Source: Zea mays (Eukaryota > Streptophyta > Magnoliopsida > Poales > Poaceae). Taken from it: a DNA stretch of 64,000 nucleotides. Positions 21,163 through 33,529 of this stretch are shown here, piece after piece. Below the pieces are notes generated by a model, which was not told the origin of the DNA, did not search any database, and saw nothing but the letters and a program-made list of their open reading frames with translations. The translations under genes and the position numbers were made by a program. The stretch spans positions 124,451,898 through 124,515,897 of the forward strand of contig NC_050105.1 in NCBI RefSeq assembly GCF_902167145.1. Reading direction: 5' to 3'. Within the stretch, counting starts at the first letter, position 1; each line of letters begins with the position of its first letter.

Positions 21163-21169
21163 TATAAAA
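21163..21169 (+). promoter_or_regulatory. TATA box of the E2 antisense gene
   Basis: TGTATAAAAAGG on the plus strand, 165 bp before the ATG at 21328 and 168 bp inside the LTR, in the same relative place as in E3. Confidence 0.6.
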
Positions 21170-21327
21170 AGGGGGGCCGACGCGGGTCAAGTACTCTTTT
21201 TGCACGCCGCCAAACCCTAGCCTCCTTTTGAAATCGTTCGTGCGCTCGCCTGCCCTCCTTGCTTCTGCTCGTCGGAGATCTGGCCCGCGTCAAGCAAACC
21301 GCCCGCCGCCGCCGCCGGTACGTAGCC

Positions 21328-22547
21328 ATGCCGTCCCCTTCCTCATCTGCTGCCAATACGTCGCCGGCTGGCGCGTCATCCGAGGATACTTTGAGCAATG
21401 TGGCGGCGGAGGAGTTACATCCTGGGGATACAGTGGAGTTTGGCGTGTCGCGGATTTCCTCGGTCCACGTTCAGGATATGCAGCAGCTTGGATATTTTGG
21501 CAGCGGAGTGGGGCGTGTCTCGGGGGTGGAGGAGGTCCCCGAGCCAGAAGGCGAGTTGGTCGTTTTGAGGCTTTTTTTACCGCTGGTCTTCGTCTGCCTG
21601 CACATCGATTCATGGCGGAGGTCCTGCGGAGATTCGAGGTCCAGGTCCACCAGCTGACGCCGAATGCCGTGGTGGCCCTGGCGAAGTATGTTTGGGCGAC
21701 GACTTCGTATGGCGGTCGGCCCTCTGTGGAGGTCTTTGCAAAACATTACTGTCTGCACTGACAAAAGAGAAAAATTGGAGATGAGATTGCACAATTTGGA
21801 TCGTGCACATTTACTCCGAAGACCGGCAAGACTTCGATGGAAGTGGTGGAGTTGGTTCCTTGTGCCCGCAATAAGTGGGGCAACTGGTGGGATTTCTGGT
21901 TTTACGTTTCCGAGGGCACAGTCGAAGACCACCCAGGACTCCCCGTGGCCGTCATGTGTTTCCACTATTACATAGCGTATCCGCAGTTTGAGGTGGTGGA
22001 GGACGATGAAGACGAAGGGGCCCTTCGGTGCGCTGCCCGCATGAGTAGCGGGCGCGGTTTAGTTGAGGAATTTATCAGGTATGGGGTATGGCCCTTGGCG
22101 CATGGTTGGGCGCTGGGCGAGGTGTGCCCTCGCGAGATGCCCTCCCAGGGCGGGCAGCGGGTGCGATGTCCTGCCTTCGCGTTGGATCTACGTGGCCGGG
22201 ATCCTGCCGCATTCGTGCGGGAGGCGGAAGATGGTGCGGCGAGGATCATGGGGCGCTACGTGTCGAAGACGGAGGGTCTGCGGAGCTGGGATATCCGAGG
22301 GTCCAACGACAGATTGAATCGGGTCTTCGAACTGAACCGCTTGCCATACGGTGTTTATCCTGGGGAAGATGCCGCCGACCGCCGTGGGAAAAAACCGATG
22401 GGCGTGACCGAGGAAGGGCCTTCGCAGGAGGCTGCCCCGGCCACTAAGAAGAGAAAGTTAGGTACTGTAGTGGGGGAAGTGGGGGTGTCTGATGGTTTTG
22501 TTGTGGAGTTGATGGGGACATGGTTGTATGGTTGTGGGAGTTGCTGA
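21328..22547 (+). pseudogene. E2 antisense gene, Transposase_28-type, frameshifted
   Basis: Plus strand, opposite to gag. The ATG at 21328 starts MPSPSSSAANTS. The frame shifts near 21570 in a T-rich run. The second frame carries the conserved block FFTAGLRLPAHRFMAEVLRR followed by QVHQLTPNAVVALAKYVW. A TGA at 21759-21761 interrupts this frame, which then continues from 21762 to 22547 with CARNKWGNWWDFWFYV. Near its end is a basic cluster (ATKKRKLG) resembling a nuclear localisation signal. Its 3' end converges on and overlaps the 3' end of gag on the other strand. Compared with the 999-residue E3 protein it is shorter and lacks the coiled-coil C-terminus. Real but inactive. Confidence 0.75.
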
Positions 22548-24036
22548 TATGTGTGCGCGACAACTCTTGGGTTGTCAATTGGTTGCGCCCGAGACATCCT
22601 GTCCCTGGTGGCCTTCGTTTCCGGGCAGTCCCTTGTTGGGTGCGCACAGTCTTCGCCGTGAAACAAGCAGTAGAAACGGCGCGACTATTGTGCTCGTCCT
22701 CGGCCCCGACCACAGGTTCCGTTACCGCGGCCCTAGGGGGGATAATCTTGGCGGCGAGGGGCCTCACCAGCGGGGTGCTGGTTGGCAATGTTGTGTACCT
22801 GCTGCTGACTATGGCCGTCCTGACCGGAGTCTGACTGCGAAGGTCTTGTCCACGTCCAGCTGGGCTGCAGAGGGTCCTTGGGTTTCCTCTGGGACTCGAC
22901 CTTGCGCTGGTGGAGCTCCTCAGATCTGGCATATTTTTCGAACAGCTGATACAGCTCCTGGAGGTTCTTGGGTGGATCCCTGATGCAGTGGCTGTAAAGG
23001 ACGCCAGCCCGAAGGCCGCTGATGGCGTAGTGAATGGCAATTTGGTCATCAACCGAAGGCAGTTGTGACTTAAGGGTCAGAAACTTGCGGTAGTACTCCC
23101 GCAGAGTTTCTCTCTCCAGCTGCTTGCAGAGTGACAATTCAGCCAAGGCATCGGTGTCTGGGCGGTACCTTGGAAGTTGAGCAGAAATTTGTCCCGGAGA
23201 CTTCTTCAGGAGTCAATGGACAATGGGGGCAACCTGGTGTACCAGGTGAGAGCGGGGTCTTCGAGGGCGATGATGAATGACTTCGCCATCATGGCGTCGT
23301 CCCCTCCAGATGATGCAACGACGACTTGATAGCTCATGATATACTGTGCTGGGTCAGTGCTGCCGTTGTACTTGGGGTAGGTCCCTGCCCTGAAATTGGC
23401 GGGCCATGGTGACACTTGCAGTTGCGGCGCCAGGGGGCTTCGCTCGTCAAGGTGATTGATGCCTTGGAAAGCTGCAGCGTGCGGGATGAAGGGCCCGCGC
23501 TGAGGGGCGAATAGGTCTCCGAGTGGCGCACGCTGCTGGAGGGGCGGGCCGTGCTGCAGATCATGTTGGCCTTCGCGCTGCAAGAGCGCAATCTCTTGCT
23601 CAAGCTCCTGAGCCCTCTGCTCCTCATCTCGTATCATTTGGTGCAGCTTGGCCTGCGCAGAGACACGTTGGCGCTTGGCCTCGAGGATTTCCTTCTGCTT
23701 CTGAAGGTTGCGATTTTTGAGGCGTAGGGCCCGTATCTGTAGCTGTTCTTCTGCGGAGACGCCGAGGACCTCGCCGTCCTCTGCTGCGTCCTCGCCCTCT
23801 GGTGGTGCGAAGCCTGGGGGTGGCACTTGTGGCTGCCCTTCGGAGCTGCAGGTGCGAAGGGTGCCTTCTAGAGTGTGTTGATCGTTGTGCTATCTCTTAC
23901 TGTGTGCTTCGTCTTTGCCAGCTCCTTGGTGGGTGTTGTCAGCGAGGGCCTTGCCCTTTTTCTCAGCTAGCAGGGCTGCCTTCGCTGCTTCGTCGATGGA
24001 TGGAGCTGCCTTCGAGTTAGCTCTTTTGGGTGCCAT
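22500..24036 (-). pseudogene. E2 gag remnant
   Basis: Starts at ATG 24036 (MAPKRANSKAAPS). A TAG at 23890-23892 is followed in the same frame by a coiled-coil segment and a Gag block (YPKYNGSTDPAQYIMSYQVV). A TGA at 23206-23208 and a one-base indel near 23175 precede the rest (SLCKQLERETLREYYRKFLT). A knuckle-like motif C-X2-H-X5-H-X4-C (CLFHGEDCAHPTRDC) lies near 22640-22665. No protease or pol follows, so the element depended on other elements to move. Confidence 0.85.
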
Positions 24037-24057
24037 CGCGGGTGGTTTTCTCGTAGC

Positions 24058-24075
24058 ACGAACGGTGGGCGCCAA
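24058..24075 (-). other. E2 primer binding site
   Basis: Minus strand TTGGCGCCCACCGTTCGT directly next to the 5' LTR. The same TTGGCGCCCACC start is found in E3. Confidence 0.75.
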
Positions 24076-24553
24076 TGTTGGAACTTGCGTTCCCGGGCAG
24101 GTTGATTCCAACAGGGGAGTGAGAGAGATGTGAACACGGTTTAACTTGAGGTGGCAATTGCTCTGTTAATCCAGCCCCTTAAGGGCACTGTAGGGGGGTA
24201 TTTATAGGTGCCTGAGTGCCATGCGTCTTAGAGTAAAGACGCATGTGCCCTCAGGCGCCTTGGTTATCCCCGGAATATTCCCGCAAAGTGGGGTTACAGA
24301 CTGTCATTACAGAGAAGCCCCTACAAATCGGGCCCATAATGCACTTAGCCGTGCGGGGTCTGTTACAGTGGGCCGAATTCACCGTGTGCTTCCAGGCCGA
24401 ACGAGACCGTGTGGCGGGACGACCTCGTCGTAGGCCTTCGTCTTGCAGCGTGGTGGCCGAAGGGTGGAAGCCGCCGGTCACTTCGCCTCTTTGGTACAGC
24501 GAGTTTGGCGAAGGCCTCGAGCGAAGGGTAGCGTCTTCGCCTTCGCCCCAACA
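24076..24553 (-). repeat. E2 5' LTR
   Basis: 478 bp, same ends as the left copy. Roughly 13 substitutions and one indel between the two by eye, mostly transitions. Confidence 0.9.
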
Positions 24554-24658
24554 ACAATATCATCCCGAGAACCTTATTTCTGCAAGAACTCATCACCTCC
24601 ATGTTTTATTATTTTTAATGAATTGGGTGATTAGAAAGGCTAATTTATAGATCTTTTA

Positions 24659-24785
24659 GGGCTTGTTCATTTTGCTCTCAATCCATGTGGATTGAGTGGG
24701 TTTAAATTCCAAACAAGTCACAATCTTTCATATTTTTTTTCAATCTCATCCAATACGCATGGGATAAGAATAACCGAACAAGCAC
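24659..24785. mobile_element. Tourist-like MITE
   Basis: 127 bp with terminal inverted repeats GGGCTTGTTC and GAACAAGCAC. It is flanked by TTA on the left and TTG on the right, a PIF/Harbinger-type 3-bp TSD with one change. No coding content. Confidence 0.55.
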
Positions 24786-24861
24786 TTGAACAACAACCCC
24801 CACAATAATTGCTGGATTTGTTCAAGACGAGGTGCAACCTCACTGCCGGAATTTGGCTCTT

Positions 24862-25095
24862 TGCCGAGTACTAAATATTTTGCCGAGTGTTTTTTTTCAG
24901 GCACTCGGCAAAGAAGCTCTTTGCCGAGTGTCACAAAAAAACCCTCGGTAAAAGAAAACACTCGTCGAAGAAGCTCTTTACCAAGTGTTTTATTTTTGAC
25001 ACTCGACAAAGAGCTTCTTTGCCGAGTGTCAAAAATATAACACTCGGCAAAGAGCTTCTTCGCCGAGTGCTTTTTTCCAACACTAGGCAAAGACA
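24862..25095. repeat. Left subterminal repeats of the CACTA element
   Basis: Repeated TTTGCCGAGTG and its reverse complement CACTCGGCAAAG, often as palindromic pairs such as CGGCAAAGAGCTTCTTCGCCG. These are the presumed transposase-binding clusters of CACTA elements. Confidence 0.75.
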
Positions 25096-25327
25096 ATTTA
25101 AAAATCATATTTTAAAGCAGTAAATTAATTCAAATGAAAAAGTTTTCAACTACAATTTTGTATAACTCATCATGATGTACAATTTATATTTTGAACATTT
25201 CTTCATATGACAAAATAAAAATAAATTTGTTCATAAAATCTATATCTCTTTCGTAGTTTTTGAAACCACGAGAGAGATGTATAGAATTTGTGCATATTGT
25301 TAGAACCATCATGTGAGATGAACAAAT

Positions 25328-28300
25328 TGTCACAGAACCTCCCAAGGTATTAGGCCCACCTATAGATGTCCTTGTCCTAAGGACCTCGGACAACCATGTA
25401 GGTGCACATAATCACTCGACAAGTTCGGTACTCTGTATCTTCATTACGTCGCCCAAGAGCGTTACACCCATCACACAGATATTACATCACATCAGAGGAA
25501 AGATTAAGCGAAAGCAGATTACAATAACTTAATTTACATTCATAAAATATAGAGAGAAAGTATTATTACAATACCGGGTGTTAAGAGTGCTTAAAGTATT
25601 ATTACAAACTAGGGAGGCAAAACACCCTCCCGCACAAAAGTTTAGTGTTTTCAAACTGGGAGGCAAACATCCTCCCGCCTATACGATCACTGATCTGGCT
25701 CCTCCTTTGGTACCACCTTTGAGCAGAAACAGCAAAACTCCGCTGTTTCATTACCTACAACAACATGGGTTCAAAAACCCTGAGTACGGAGTGTACTTTC
25801 GCAAGTCTGACCCGATAAAAGAAAAAGAATCTCAAGGATATGTTGGCTTGAGGGAGTCAAGGTAAAGCTATTCAAGAATCAAAGACTCTGTTTGCAGAAA
25901 TGCTTACTAACAGTGGATCCTTAAAATCCAGTTTTATTATCAGGTTAGGTCATTACCTGCACCTAGAGTTATTTCTACCCTAGTTCAAGCACTTGGCCTA
26001 AACTAGCCGTCTTTTATCACCCTTTGAGTTCACTGGAACGCTACATGTAAGTCAGTGACCAAGTCTTTATGTTCGAGAAGTAACGACGATCCGAATCGAT
26101 TAATACTAAGCTAAGGATCTCCAACCACACGACATATGTAGCACTTAACCCTTGCATATGTCAACTCGCCACTGGGTTTCTTAAGACCAGACCGGGTTCA
26201 CGCCAACCGAGAGCACAGATACACCACCGTCCTGCCTCTTGTCACGGAGGGTACATGCTACTCTCACCATCTTTCCACTCCCATTGCGTGTTGACCTTTC
26301 TGGTATTGGTCTGCCCGAGGCAAAGCTTACCCATGACGAGGCATGTGGCTAGTTAAAGGGTCCCCGGTCAGCAGGCCCACATCGGTACAGTTCTTAATCG
26401 ACTCAGACAGAGACACTACACCGAGACTCTCTTCTCGTGCAAGTCACCCACTTGGTCTCATCTTTATTATTTGAAACCCCAAAGTTTTGGTACCTGGCAG
26501 AGGTACATCTTTTCCGATGTTGAACCCATCACGACCATGATGGATTCACCATCAAGTCTTATTTTTGAAAACTTCCCATTCCATATGAAGCATCATCTTT
26601 GTTTAAAAACAAAACATTTTGTTTTCTAAAGCACAACTAAGCATCAGAAAACTTTTAAGTAAAACATGTATTCAAGGAATGGTAATCAATTCCAAGGAAG
26701 GGAAATGCAACAATGGTTTAGCACACAACTCCTATCACCTAATGCATCATTTCAAGTGATAAAGATTTTAAAATTACAAGGAGAGGGTAAATGCACCGGG
26801 GCTTGCCTTCTGTTGTAGGGGACTCGGGATCTATTCCACAAATGTCAAAGTAGAAACTGTTCTCGACAGGTGGAATTTCAGCTGATGGGGTAGTTTCTTC
26901 TTCGACAATCACTTCTTCTTCGTTTTCTATACACAACAATACATATACATGAATGCTCATGTGATGCTATGACTATGCAATAAAAACACATTAATTTGTG
27001 TCTTGAATATAACTTTCCTTCACAGTATACCTGAGTCACTAGGGTTTCCTAAATTAGTGCCTTATTAGGGTTAGACAAATTCTACCTTAGGAAGCTAGGG
27101 TTTTAGGGTTTTGTGATCAAACAATGTCCATTACCTGCCAAACTTTACCCAAGGGTTTTATTTATCATATTAAGCCTACCCAAAAAGTTTTATGATTTTT
27201 GGAGCTAGTAATCAATATCTAAAATTCTAAAAGACTAGGTTTAGGCATTTTTAAATGCTAAATAATTCATGGTTGGGGCTAAAAATCTTGGAACTATTTT
27301 TATCAAATACTAGTGGAATTTAGGAGTCTAGTAAAATTGGTCCCATATTTTTAACATTTTTTCTACAATTTCTTATGGATTTCCAAACTTAATCAGAAAA
27401 AGAAAAGGAGAAACTGTCAACAGTGTTGGGCCAAAACCAGCCAGGCCGGCCCACAAACAGGGAAAATGCGCGCGCGCCCGCGCCTTCGCTGGTGACTTTG
27501 CGCAAAGGCCCCTGTCGATTTGAACAACCCAAAAAGAGGCCATGACACTATTCCTGTGTTTCACTGACATTTGCTTAAAGCCCCTCCTACTTCTATTTCT
27601 TCGCAAACCCAGGTCCCCGACGACGAGCGGTGGTGAGCGCGCCCTCCGACGAGCTTGTACCGACCGGGATGCGCAACGACTGACACCCTAACCCGGTCGA
27701 CACCTTCTCCTACCCCTAGCGACCCTAATCCCTCCATCAATTGCACAAATCCGGCCCACAGTTCCTCTGTTCACGACGGCGGTGAAAACTGGAGACAAAC
27801 CAAGGTGTTCTTGGTGATCAGTGTGGTCTAGCTCAATCAAACTGGTCTATGAGCAGTAGGAGGCTTAATGGATGCTAGAACATCAAGCAGAGAAGCTCGA
27901 ACTAACCTGTAGAGGGCTAGCCACGATGAGATGTTCACGACGGCATTCTGACTGATTTGGGGGAAATTTGAAAGGGTAGTTAATCAGGAGCAAGGAAGGG
28001 TGCAGTACCTTCGTAACAAGATTGTGGAGTAGACAGGGGCGACAATTTATGGAGATCGACCATCAATGCTACGAATTTGAGCAAGGTTGGGCTTACAACG
28101 GTGAGAGGGTGAGTCACTGGAGTATGGCTACCGTGGCGCTCAGTGAGAGTAAAGTATGGGGAGTAAGTGGCTAGCTCACATGACCCACGACGAGGTGGAA
28201 TACGGCTTATGGCGTGGCACAACCAAAGTGAACGGCAGCAATCGCTGTGATGGGCGCGCGACCACGTCGCCGGCAAGTGGATACGACAACAGGGCGGCCA

Positions 28301-29347
28301 TAGTGCCCCGACCTCAGCCATGGCGAAGATCTTTTCACCCATGTCATTATCCGCATGTTCATCGAGCATGAATCATAGCGCCGGCGAGGATCGCGGCGCG
28401 GGGTCATCGGCGGTGAGTTCAGTGAATCTCTGATCTTTTACAGACACTATACCATGGTGATCTCCTTCAGTGTGCCTGACACAGCGATTTGAGGATCAAT
28501 TTTCTCCAATTTTCATGTGACATCCCACTAATCCATCTGTATCAAAGTTATTGTCCTATAATCTAGCTTGGATTTTGTTATAGCACCCGCAATCGAATAG
28601 TCACGAGATCCTACTCAAAATTAACCTCAAAGTTCCTCTGACTTCACTGTGAGTCAGAATTCAGCCTTACGGCTGACTGATAGCCAGACTTCAAGCTCCT
28701 TTAACTTTATTTTTTGTATAGCACCAATGTATTGTCACTTAAGCAAAGTTGTACTCCTATCACAGCTCTACAAGATTGATGTATTGACTTAGAGCAAAAT
28801 CTTCATGAATCAAAAGATACAAGGCTCCCAAGATGACCCAATTCCACTGAAATTCAGAGCTAGCCACTTTAGAGTTCTTGGGTCTTTTGCAATAAAGTCC
28901 AAATTTCTCCATACTACTTGAAAATCCTTCAATGTGAAAGTTACTTGGTTTTTGATGTTCTATTACTTTGATATTTGCACTTTGGTCCAAAAATATATAG
29001 AATTTGAATTTACCCCCTAGGGTTCCAATTAGGGTTTTCTAGGGTTTCTTTTAGGGTTTTGGGCACACTAGGGTTTTTGTGCCACAAAAGTTCACCAAAT
29101 CTGATATCTTGTGAACATTTCTAATGACTTTTGAGATTTTACTCATTTTGGGCTTACTATTACATATATGCCCTAATCCCAGGGTTGGTTACCCTACCCT
29201 AGGATTAAGCACACTTCAAGTCACCACATTACACATGTTTTGAAATTTTACCTAGTGAATGCATTCTAGGTGGGACAACAAAATGAAATGTCAATGCATA
29301 TAATGTCATGCTAAAGTTTTAGTGCCAGTAACACCAGGGGTGTTACA
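25328..29347 (-). repeat. E4 3' LTR (uninterrupted)
   Basis: On the minus strand it starts TGTAACACCCCTGGTG and ends GGTTCTGTGACA. It keeps the empty site (CATCAATTGCAC near 27736) at the place where E5 inserted in the other LTR. Short ORFs inside are non-coding. Confidence 0.93.
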
Positions 29348-29361
29348 TCCTTCCTCCCATA
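29348..29361 (-). other. E4 polypurine tract
   Basis: Minus strand TATGGGAGGAAGGA immediately before the 3' LTR. Confidence 0.75.
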
Positions 29362-29501
29362 AAAGAATCACGTCCCAAGATTTAAGGTCCTAGGGCAAGT
29401 AGTGGAAAAGGAAACACATCACATCTTTATTTCCTTATTTGTCTTATAGAGCAGGGGGCGATATGGAGTTTATTCCAACTTTACAATCAGATACATAAAT
29501 C

Positions 29502-31015
29502 TTACAGGTTACATGAAGCTAAAAACCTAGGAAAATTTTTCTCCAAGAAGTCTTGAGTCTCCCAGGTAGCTTTGTCTTCAGTATGCTGGTTCCATTGTAC
29601 CTTATAGAATTTAAGAGTCCTTTTTTGGGTGATTCTGTCCTTCTGATCCAAAACTCGAATGGGATGTTCTGAATAAGTCAAATCTGGTTCCAAAGCAACA
29701 TACACTACATCGATGGTTCAATTAGGAATCTAGAGGCACTTCTTCAACTAAGATACATGGAACACATTATGCACTGCAGACAATGTTTCTAGCAGTTGAA
29801 GTCGGTATGCCACTGGTCCGTATCGTTCAAGAATAAGAAACAAGCCAATATACTGGGGTGCCAATTTCCCTTTTACCCCGAATCGGTAACACCCTTCATT
29901 GGTGATACTTTCATGTATACATGATCATTAACTTGAAAGACGAAAGGTTGGCGTCGCTTATCCGCACAATTTTTCTGCCGAGCTTGTGCCTCTTTCAAGT
30001 TGTGTATTATCCGTTGAACTTTTTCTTCTGTCTCTTTGACCAAGTCAGGCCTGAAAAACCACAATTCCCCTGGTTCATACCAATTTAAGGGTGTTCGGCA
30101 CCGTCGCCCGTACAATGCTTCAAATGGTGCCATCTTAATGCTCTCTTGATAGTTGTTATTATAAGAAAATTCTGCCAACGGCAGACAATCATCCCATTTT
30201 TGCGGGAACTCCAGGACACATGCCTGCAAGATATCTTCACGTATCTGATTTACTCTCTCAATTTGTCCACTTGTTTGAGGATGATAAGCCAAACTATGGA
30301 GCAATTTAGTACCGAAGGATTTATGCTGTTCACTCCAGAACTTGGATACAAATTGTGGTCCACGGTCCGATATTATCGTCTTTGGAACTCCATGTAAACT
30401 AAGAATATGAGCAATGTATAACTGGGCATAGACAACAACTGGGTGATCCATTTTAAGAGGAAGGAAATGTGCTATCTTTGTAAGCCGATCAACTATAACC
30501 CAGATAGAATCAAATCCTTTAACTGTCCTCAGTAATCCCACAATGAAGTCCATGCTAATATCTTCCCACTTCCAAGTTGGGATGGGCAAGGACTGTAATG
30601 GTTCAGCGGTCTTCATGTGTATGGCCTTGACACGTGTGCAGGTGTCACACCTTGTCACATAGCGTGCAATTTCAATTTTCATTTTTGTCCACCAATAATG
30701 TTGCTTTAAGTCTTGATACATCTTAGTACTCCCGGGATGAATGGAATATCGGCTAAGATGAGCTTCGTCCAAGATCTATTGGCGGACTTCCGCATCTTTG
30801 GGCACAACTATGCGACCATTAAACCATATTATTCCTTGGTCATCTTTCCTGAAGCAATTTGCCTTGCCGGCTTCTATTTTCTCATGAATATGCTTCATAC
30901 CCTTATCGGTTCTTTGGGCATCAACGATTCTCTGTAGAAGATCTGACTCAAGCTTAACTGTGTCAAAGTTCCATGTTGTATCATTCCCAGATTTAACTTT
31001 TCCATTTCTTGACAT
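29502..31015 (-). pseudogene. E4 integrase and chromodomain remnants
   Basis: The frame from 31015 is interrupted by TAG at 30776-30778 and continues to 29873. It shows the His/Cys zinc-binding region (ending CDTCTRVKA), the catalytic core (DFIVG, ISDRGPQF, YHPQTSGQIER) and the stretch ALYGRRCRTP. After a short broken part, 29705-29502 encodes a chromodomain-like tail (KFYKVQWNQHTEDKATWE). This tail assigns the element to the chromoviruses. The pol C-terminus is not translatable as one protein. Confidence 0.88.
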
Positions 31016-32472
31016 AGTGTGGTGTCAGTGGTCCTTACTATAAGACAATGACAGGAAGCTTTGCGACTTAATGCATCTGCCACCACATTGGCTTTTCCTG
31101 GGTGATAATAGATTTCCAAATCATAATCTTTAATTAGCTCAAGCCATCTTCTCTACCTCATGTTTAGTTCTGACTGGGTAAAAATACATTTCAAACTTTT
31201 TTGATCCGTATACACATGACATATATTCCCCAGCAGATAATGACACCATATCTTGAGGGCATGAACGACTGCAGCTAGTTCCAAATCATGAGTTGGATAG
31301 TGCTCCTCATGCTGGCGTAGTTGCCGTGAAGCATAAGCTATGACTCGGCCCTCTTGCATTAGGACACATCTGAGTCCACTGCCTGATGCGTCACAATACA
31401 CATCAAAAGGCTTCTCAATATCCGGTTGAGCCAACACCAGAGCAGTGGTTAACAACACCTTCAACTGCTCGAAGGCTTCATTGCATTTTGAGGACCAATC
31501 AAAGTTTATATCATTCTTCAATAATCCCGTAATGGGTTTAACAATCTTGGAGAAATCCGAAATGAACCTGCGGTAATATCCAGCCAGTCCAAGGAAACTT
31601 CAAACTTGATGTACTGTAGTAGGCGCTTTCCATTCTAGAATATCCTTGACCTTGCTGGGATCGACCGTAATCCCTTTTGCAGATAATACATGTACAAGGA
31701 ACTGGATTTCCTCCAACCAAAACGTGTATTTGCTGAATTTGGCATACAACTGATGTTCTCTTAAGCGCGTTAGCATGATCTGCAAGTGCTTGTCATGCTC
31801 CTCTTCATTTTTGGAATAGATCAAAATGTCGTTAATGAAGACCACCACAAATTTATCTAACTCAGGCATAAATACCGAGTTCATTAAGTATGTGAAGTGG
31901 GCTGGAGCATTTGTTAATCCGAAAGACATGACCAAATATTCAAATAATCCATACCGCGTGGTGAATGCGGTCTTGGGTATATCCTCGGGTCGAATACGAA
32001 TCTGATGATAGCCTGACCTGAGATCAATCTTGGAGAATACCCGAGCTCCAGTAAGTTGATCGAATAAGATATCGATCTGTGGAAGAGGGTACTTGTTCTT
32101 AATGGTAACCTCATTAAGGGGTCTATAGTCCACGCACATTTGTAGTGTTTGATCCTTCTTCTTGACGAAGATTGCTGGACATCCCCATGGTGATGAACTG
32201 GGTCTAATGAACCCTTTATCAAGCAAGTGTTGTAGTTGAGTCTTGAGTTCTGCCAACTCATTAGGTGGCATTCGATACGACCTTCTAGAAATAGGAGACA
32301 TACCGGGCTTTAGTTCAATCACAATTTTCACATCCCTTTCCAGAGGCAACCCAGGCAAGTCTTCGGGAAAGACATCCGGAAATTCACATACCACCAGAAT
32401 ATCCTGGATTTCTTGTACTATAGCGTCATAAACTCGTCCAGATGCTTTGGACACAACTACATGGATGGACAA
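30895..32472 (-). pseudogene. E4 reverse transcriptase and RNase H remnants
   Basis: One frame with stops at 31600-31602 (TGA) and at the end of the 31521-31153 segment (TAG). The RT has [43 protein letters not shown] and PFGL-like SFGLTNAP. Its active-site motif reads FIND instead of [YF]xDD, so one catalytic Asp is lost. The RNase H region has [10 protein letters not shown] and [19 protein letters not shown] frameshift separates this from the integrase frame. The N-terminal part of RT is adjacent to the E3 insertion. Confidence 0.88.
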
Positions 32473-32543
32473 TTGGAGCTCCTCATGACCATGGCTTAAT
32501 TTAATGGTCCTTAAGTCTGTATTGATGACGACCTTATGTTGGG

Positions 32544-33224
32544 TGTTGGTGACTTGTTCTCAAATGCTAAGAATTAAGAACAAGGCAACATGAAAAGTGT
32601 TAAATGTTAAATTCCTTCGTCCTTATAAACATTATGTCCCTTCGGATATAATGAATCTTGGACGAAGGTTACAAAGGAAAAGATCTTCGTAAGATTAATA
32701 GATGATAAAAAGGAGCACACATATATAAAACATGAGTAATGATATGAGTATTATCATCAACTTATTTTTATTACCAAATTCATAAGAACAAATTACAAAT
32801 GTACCTTCAGATCAATGGAAAGTAAAGGTACAGGGGTGATGCGAAAAAGCGTATGCCAAGTCAGCGTGAACAGTACGAGAGTATTGTTTGTCTATTTATA
32901 GGCACGTGACGCAGCCCGTGTAAAATTACATTGATGCCCTTTACATTTGACAATAACTTTATAGCAATCCTTCGAGGTTTAATTTGACTTTTCATCCTTA
33001 GGTCGGTTCCTCCTTTCTACCGTCATGCCGAAGCTTTTCTGCACGTAGCTTCGTGATCGTCTTATCCTTCGTTGTGGTTGCTTTTCACCCCAGTCAAGCT
33101 TCGTCTTAACCATGCTCTTGTACACCCACAACCTGACTCCGAAGATACCTGTACGCATGTTTCACTCGGAAAATATTGTCAAATCATGTTTTTGAGGACC
33201 TTCGGAAGCCGAAGGTCCCCAACA
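32544..33224 (-). repeat. E3 3' LTR
   Basis: Sense start TGTTGGGGACCTTCGGCTTC, end CACCAACA. The LTR TATA box (CTATAAATAG on the minus strand) lies near 32893-32900. Confidence 0.92.
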
Positions 33225-33272
33225 GTAGCCCCTCGCAATATTAATTTACTGTAATGATAAATTCATATTGCG
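33225..33272 (-). other. E3 polypurine tract and adjacent stem-loop
   Basis: Minus strand GCGAGGGGCTAC abuts the 3' LTR. Bases 33234-33272 form a hairpin with a 15-bp stem having one mismatch (CGCAATATTAATTTA against TAAATTCATATTGCG) and a 9-base loop. Confidence 0.65.
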
Positions 33273-33378
33273 ACATGGACGAAGGCTTTAAGCCGAAGGT
33301 CCGAAAAACACCTTCCTTTTGCTAGAATAGCAACAGTCATTGACAAACGGGGCCCTCCAGTTTTCGGTATACTGGGTG

Positions 33379-33386
33379 TATAAATA
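33379..33386 (+). promoter_or_regulatory. TATA box of the E3 antisense gene
   Basis: TGTATAAATAAG on the plus strand, 151 bp before the ATG at 33530. Confidence 0.65.
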
Positions 33387-33529
33387 AGAGCCCACCGCAT
33401 GTTTATTTGGCACGCTCTTTTGCCATCTGCTTTTAATCACCCAACTTTTCAGCCTGCGCGCAACATCACTTGCTCGGTTTTAAATTTTTAAGCTTCGGTT
33501 TCGAGTGTGTTTTGTCAACATTTGCGAAG

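Larger units (their letters stand above)
20519..24553 (-). mobile_element. E2: non-autonomous Tat-type LTR retrotransposon
   Basis: 4.0 kb, minus sense. LTRs are 20519-20995 and 24076-24553 (TGTTGG...CCAACA, 477/478 bp). The flanks GCAAT (20514-20518) and ACAAT (24554-24558) are a TSD with one mismatch. The primer site is TTGGCGCCCACC. Only a broken gag and a plus-strand antisense ORF lie inside; no protease, RT or integrase. About 13 differences between the LTRs by eye point to an older insertion than E3. Confidence 0.9.

Noticed and set aside
20885..21167. Short plus-strand ORFs at the E2 LTR border
   Set aside because: They cross the LTR end and repeat in the right LTR; no domain seen.
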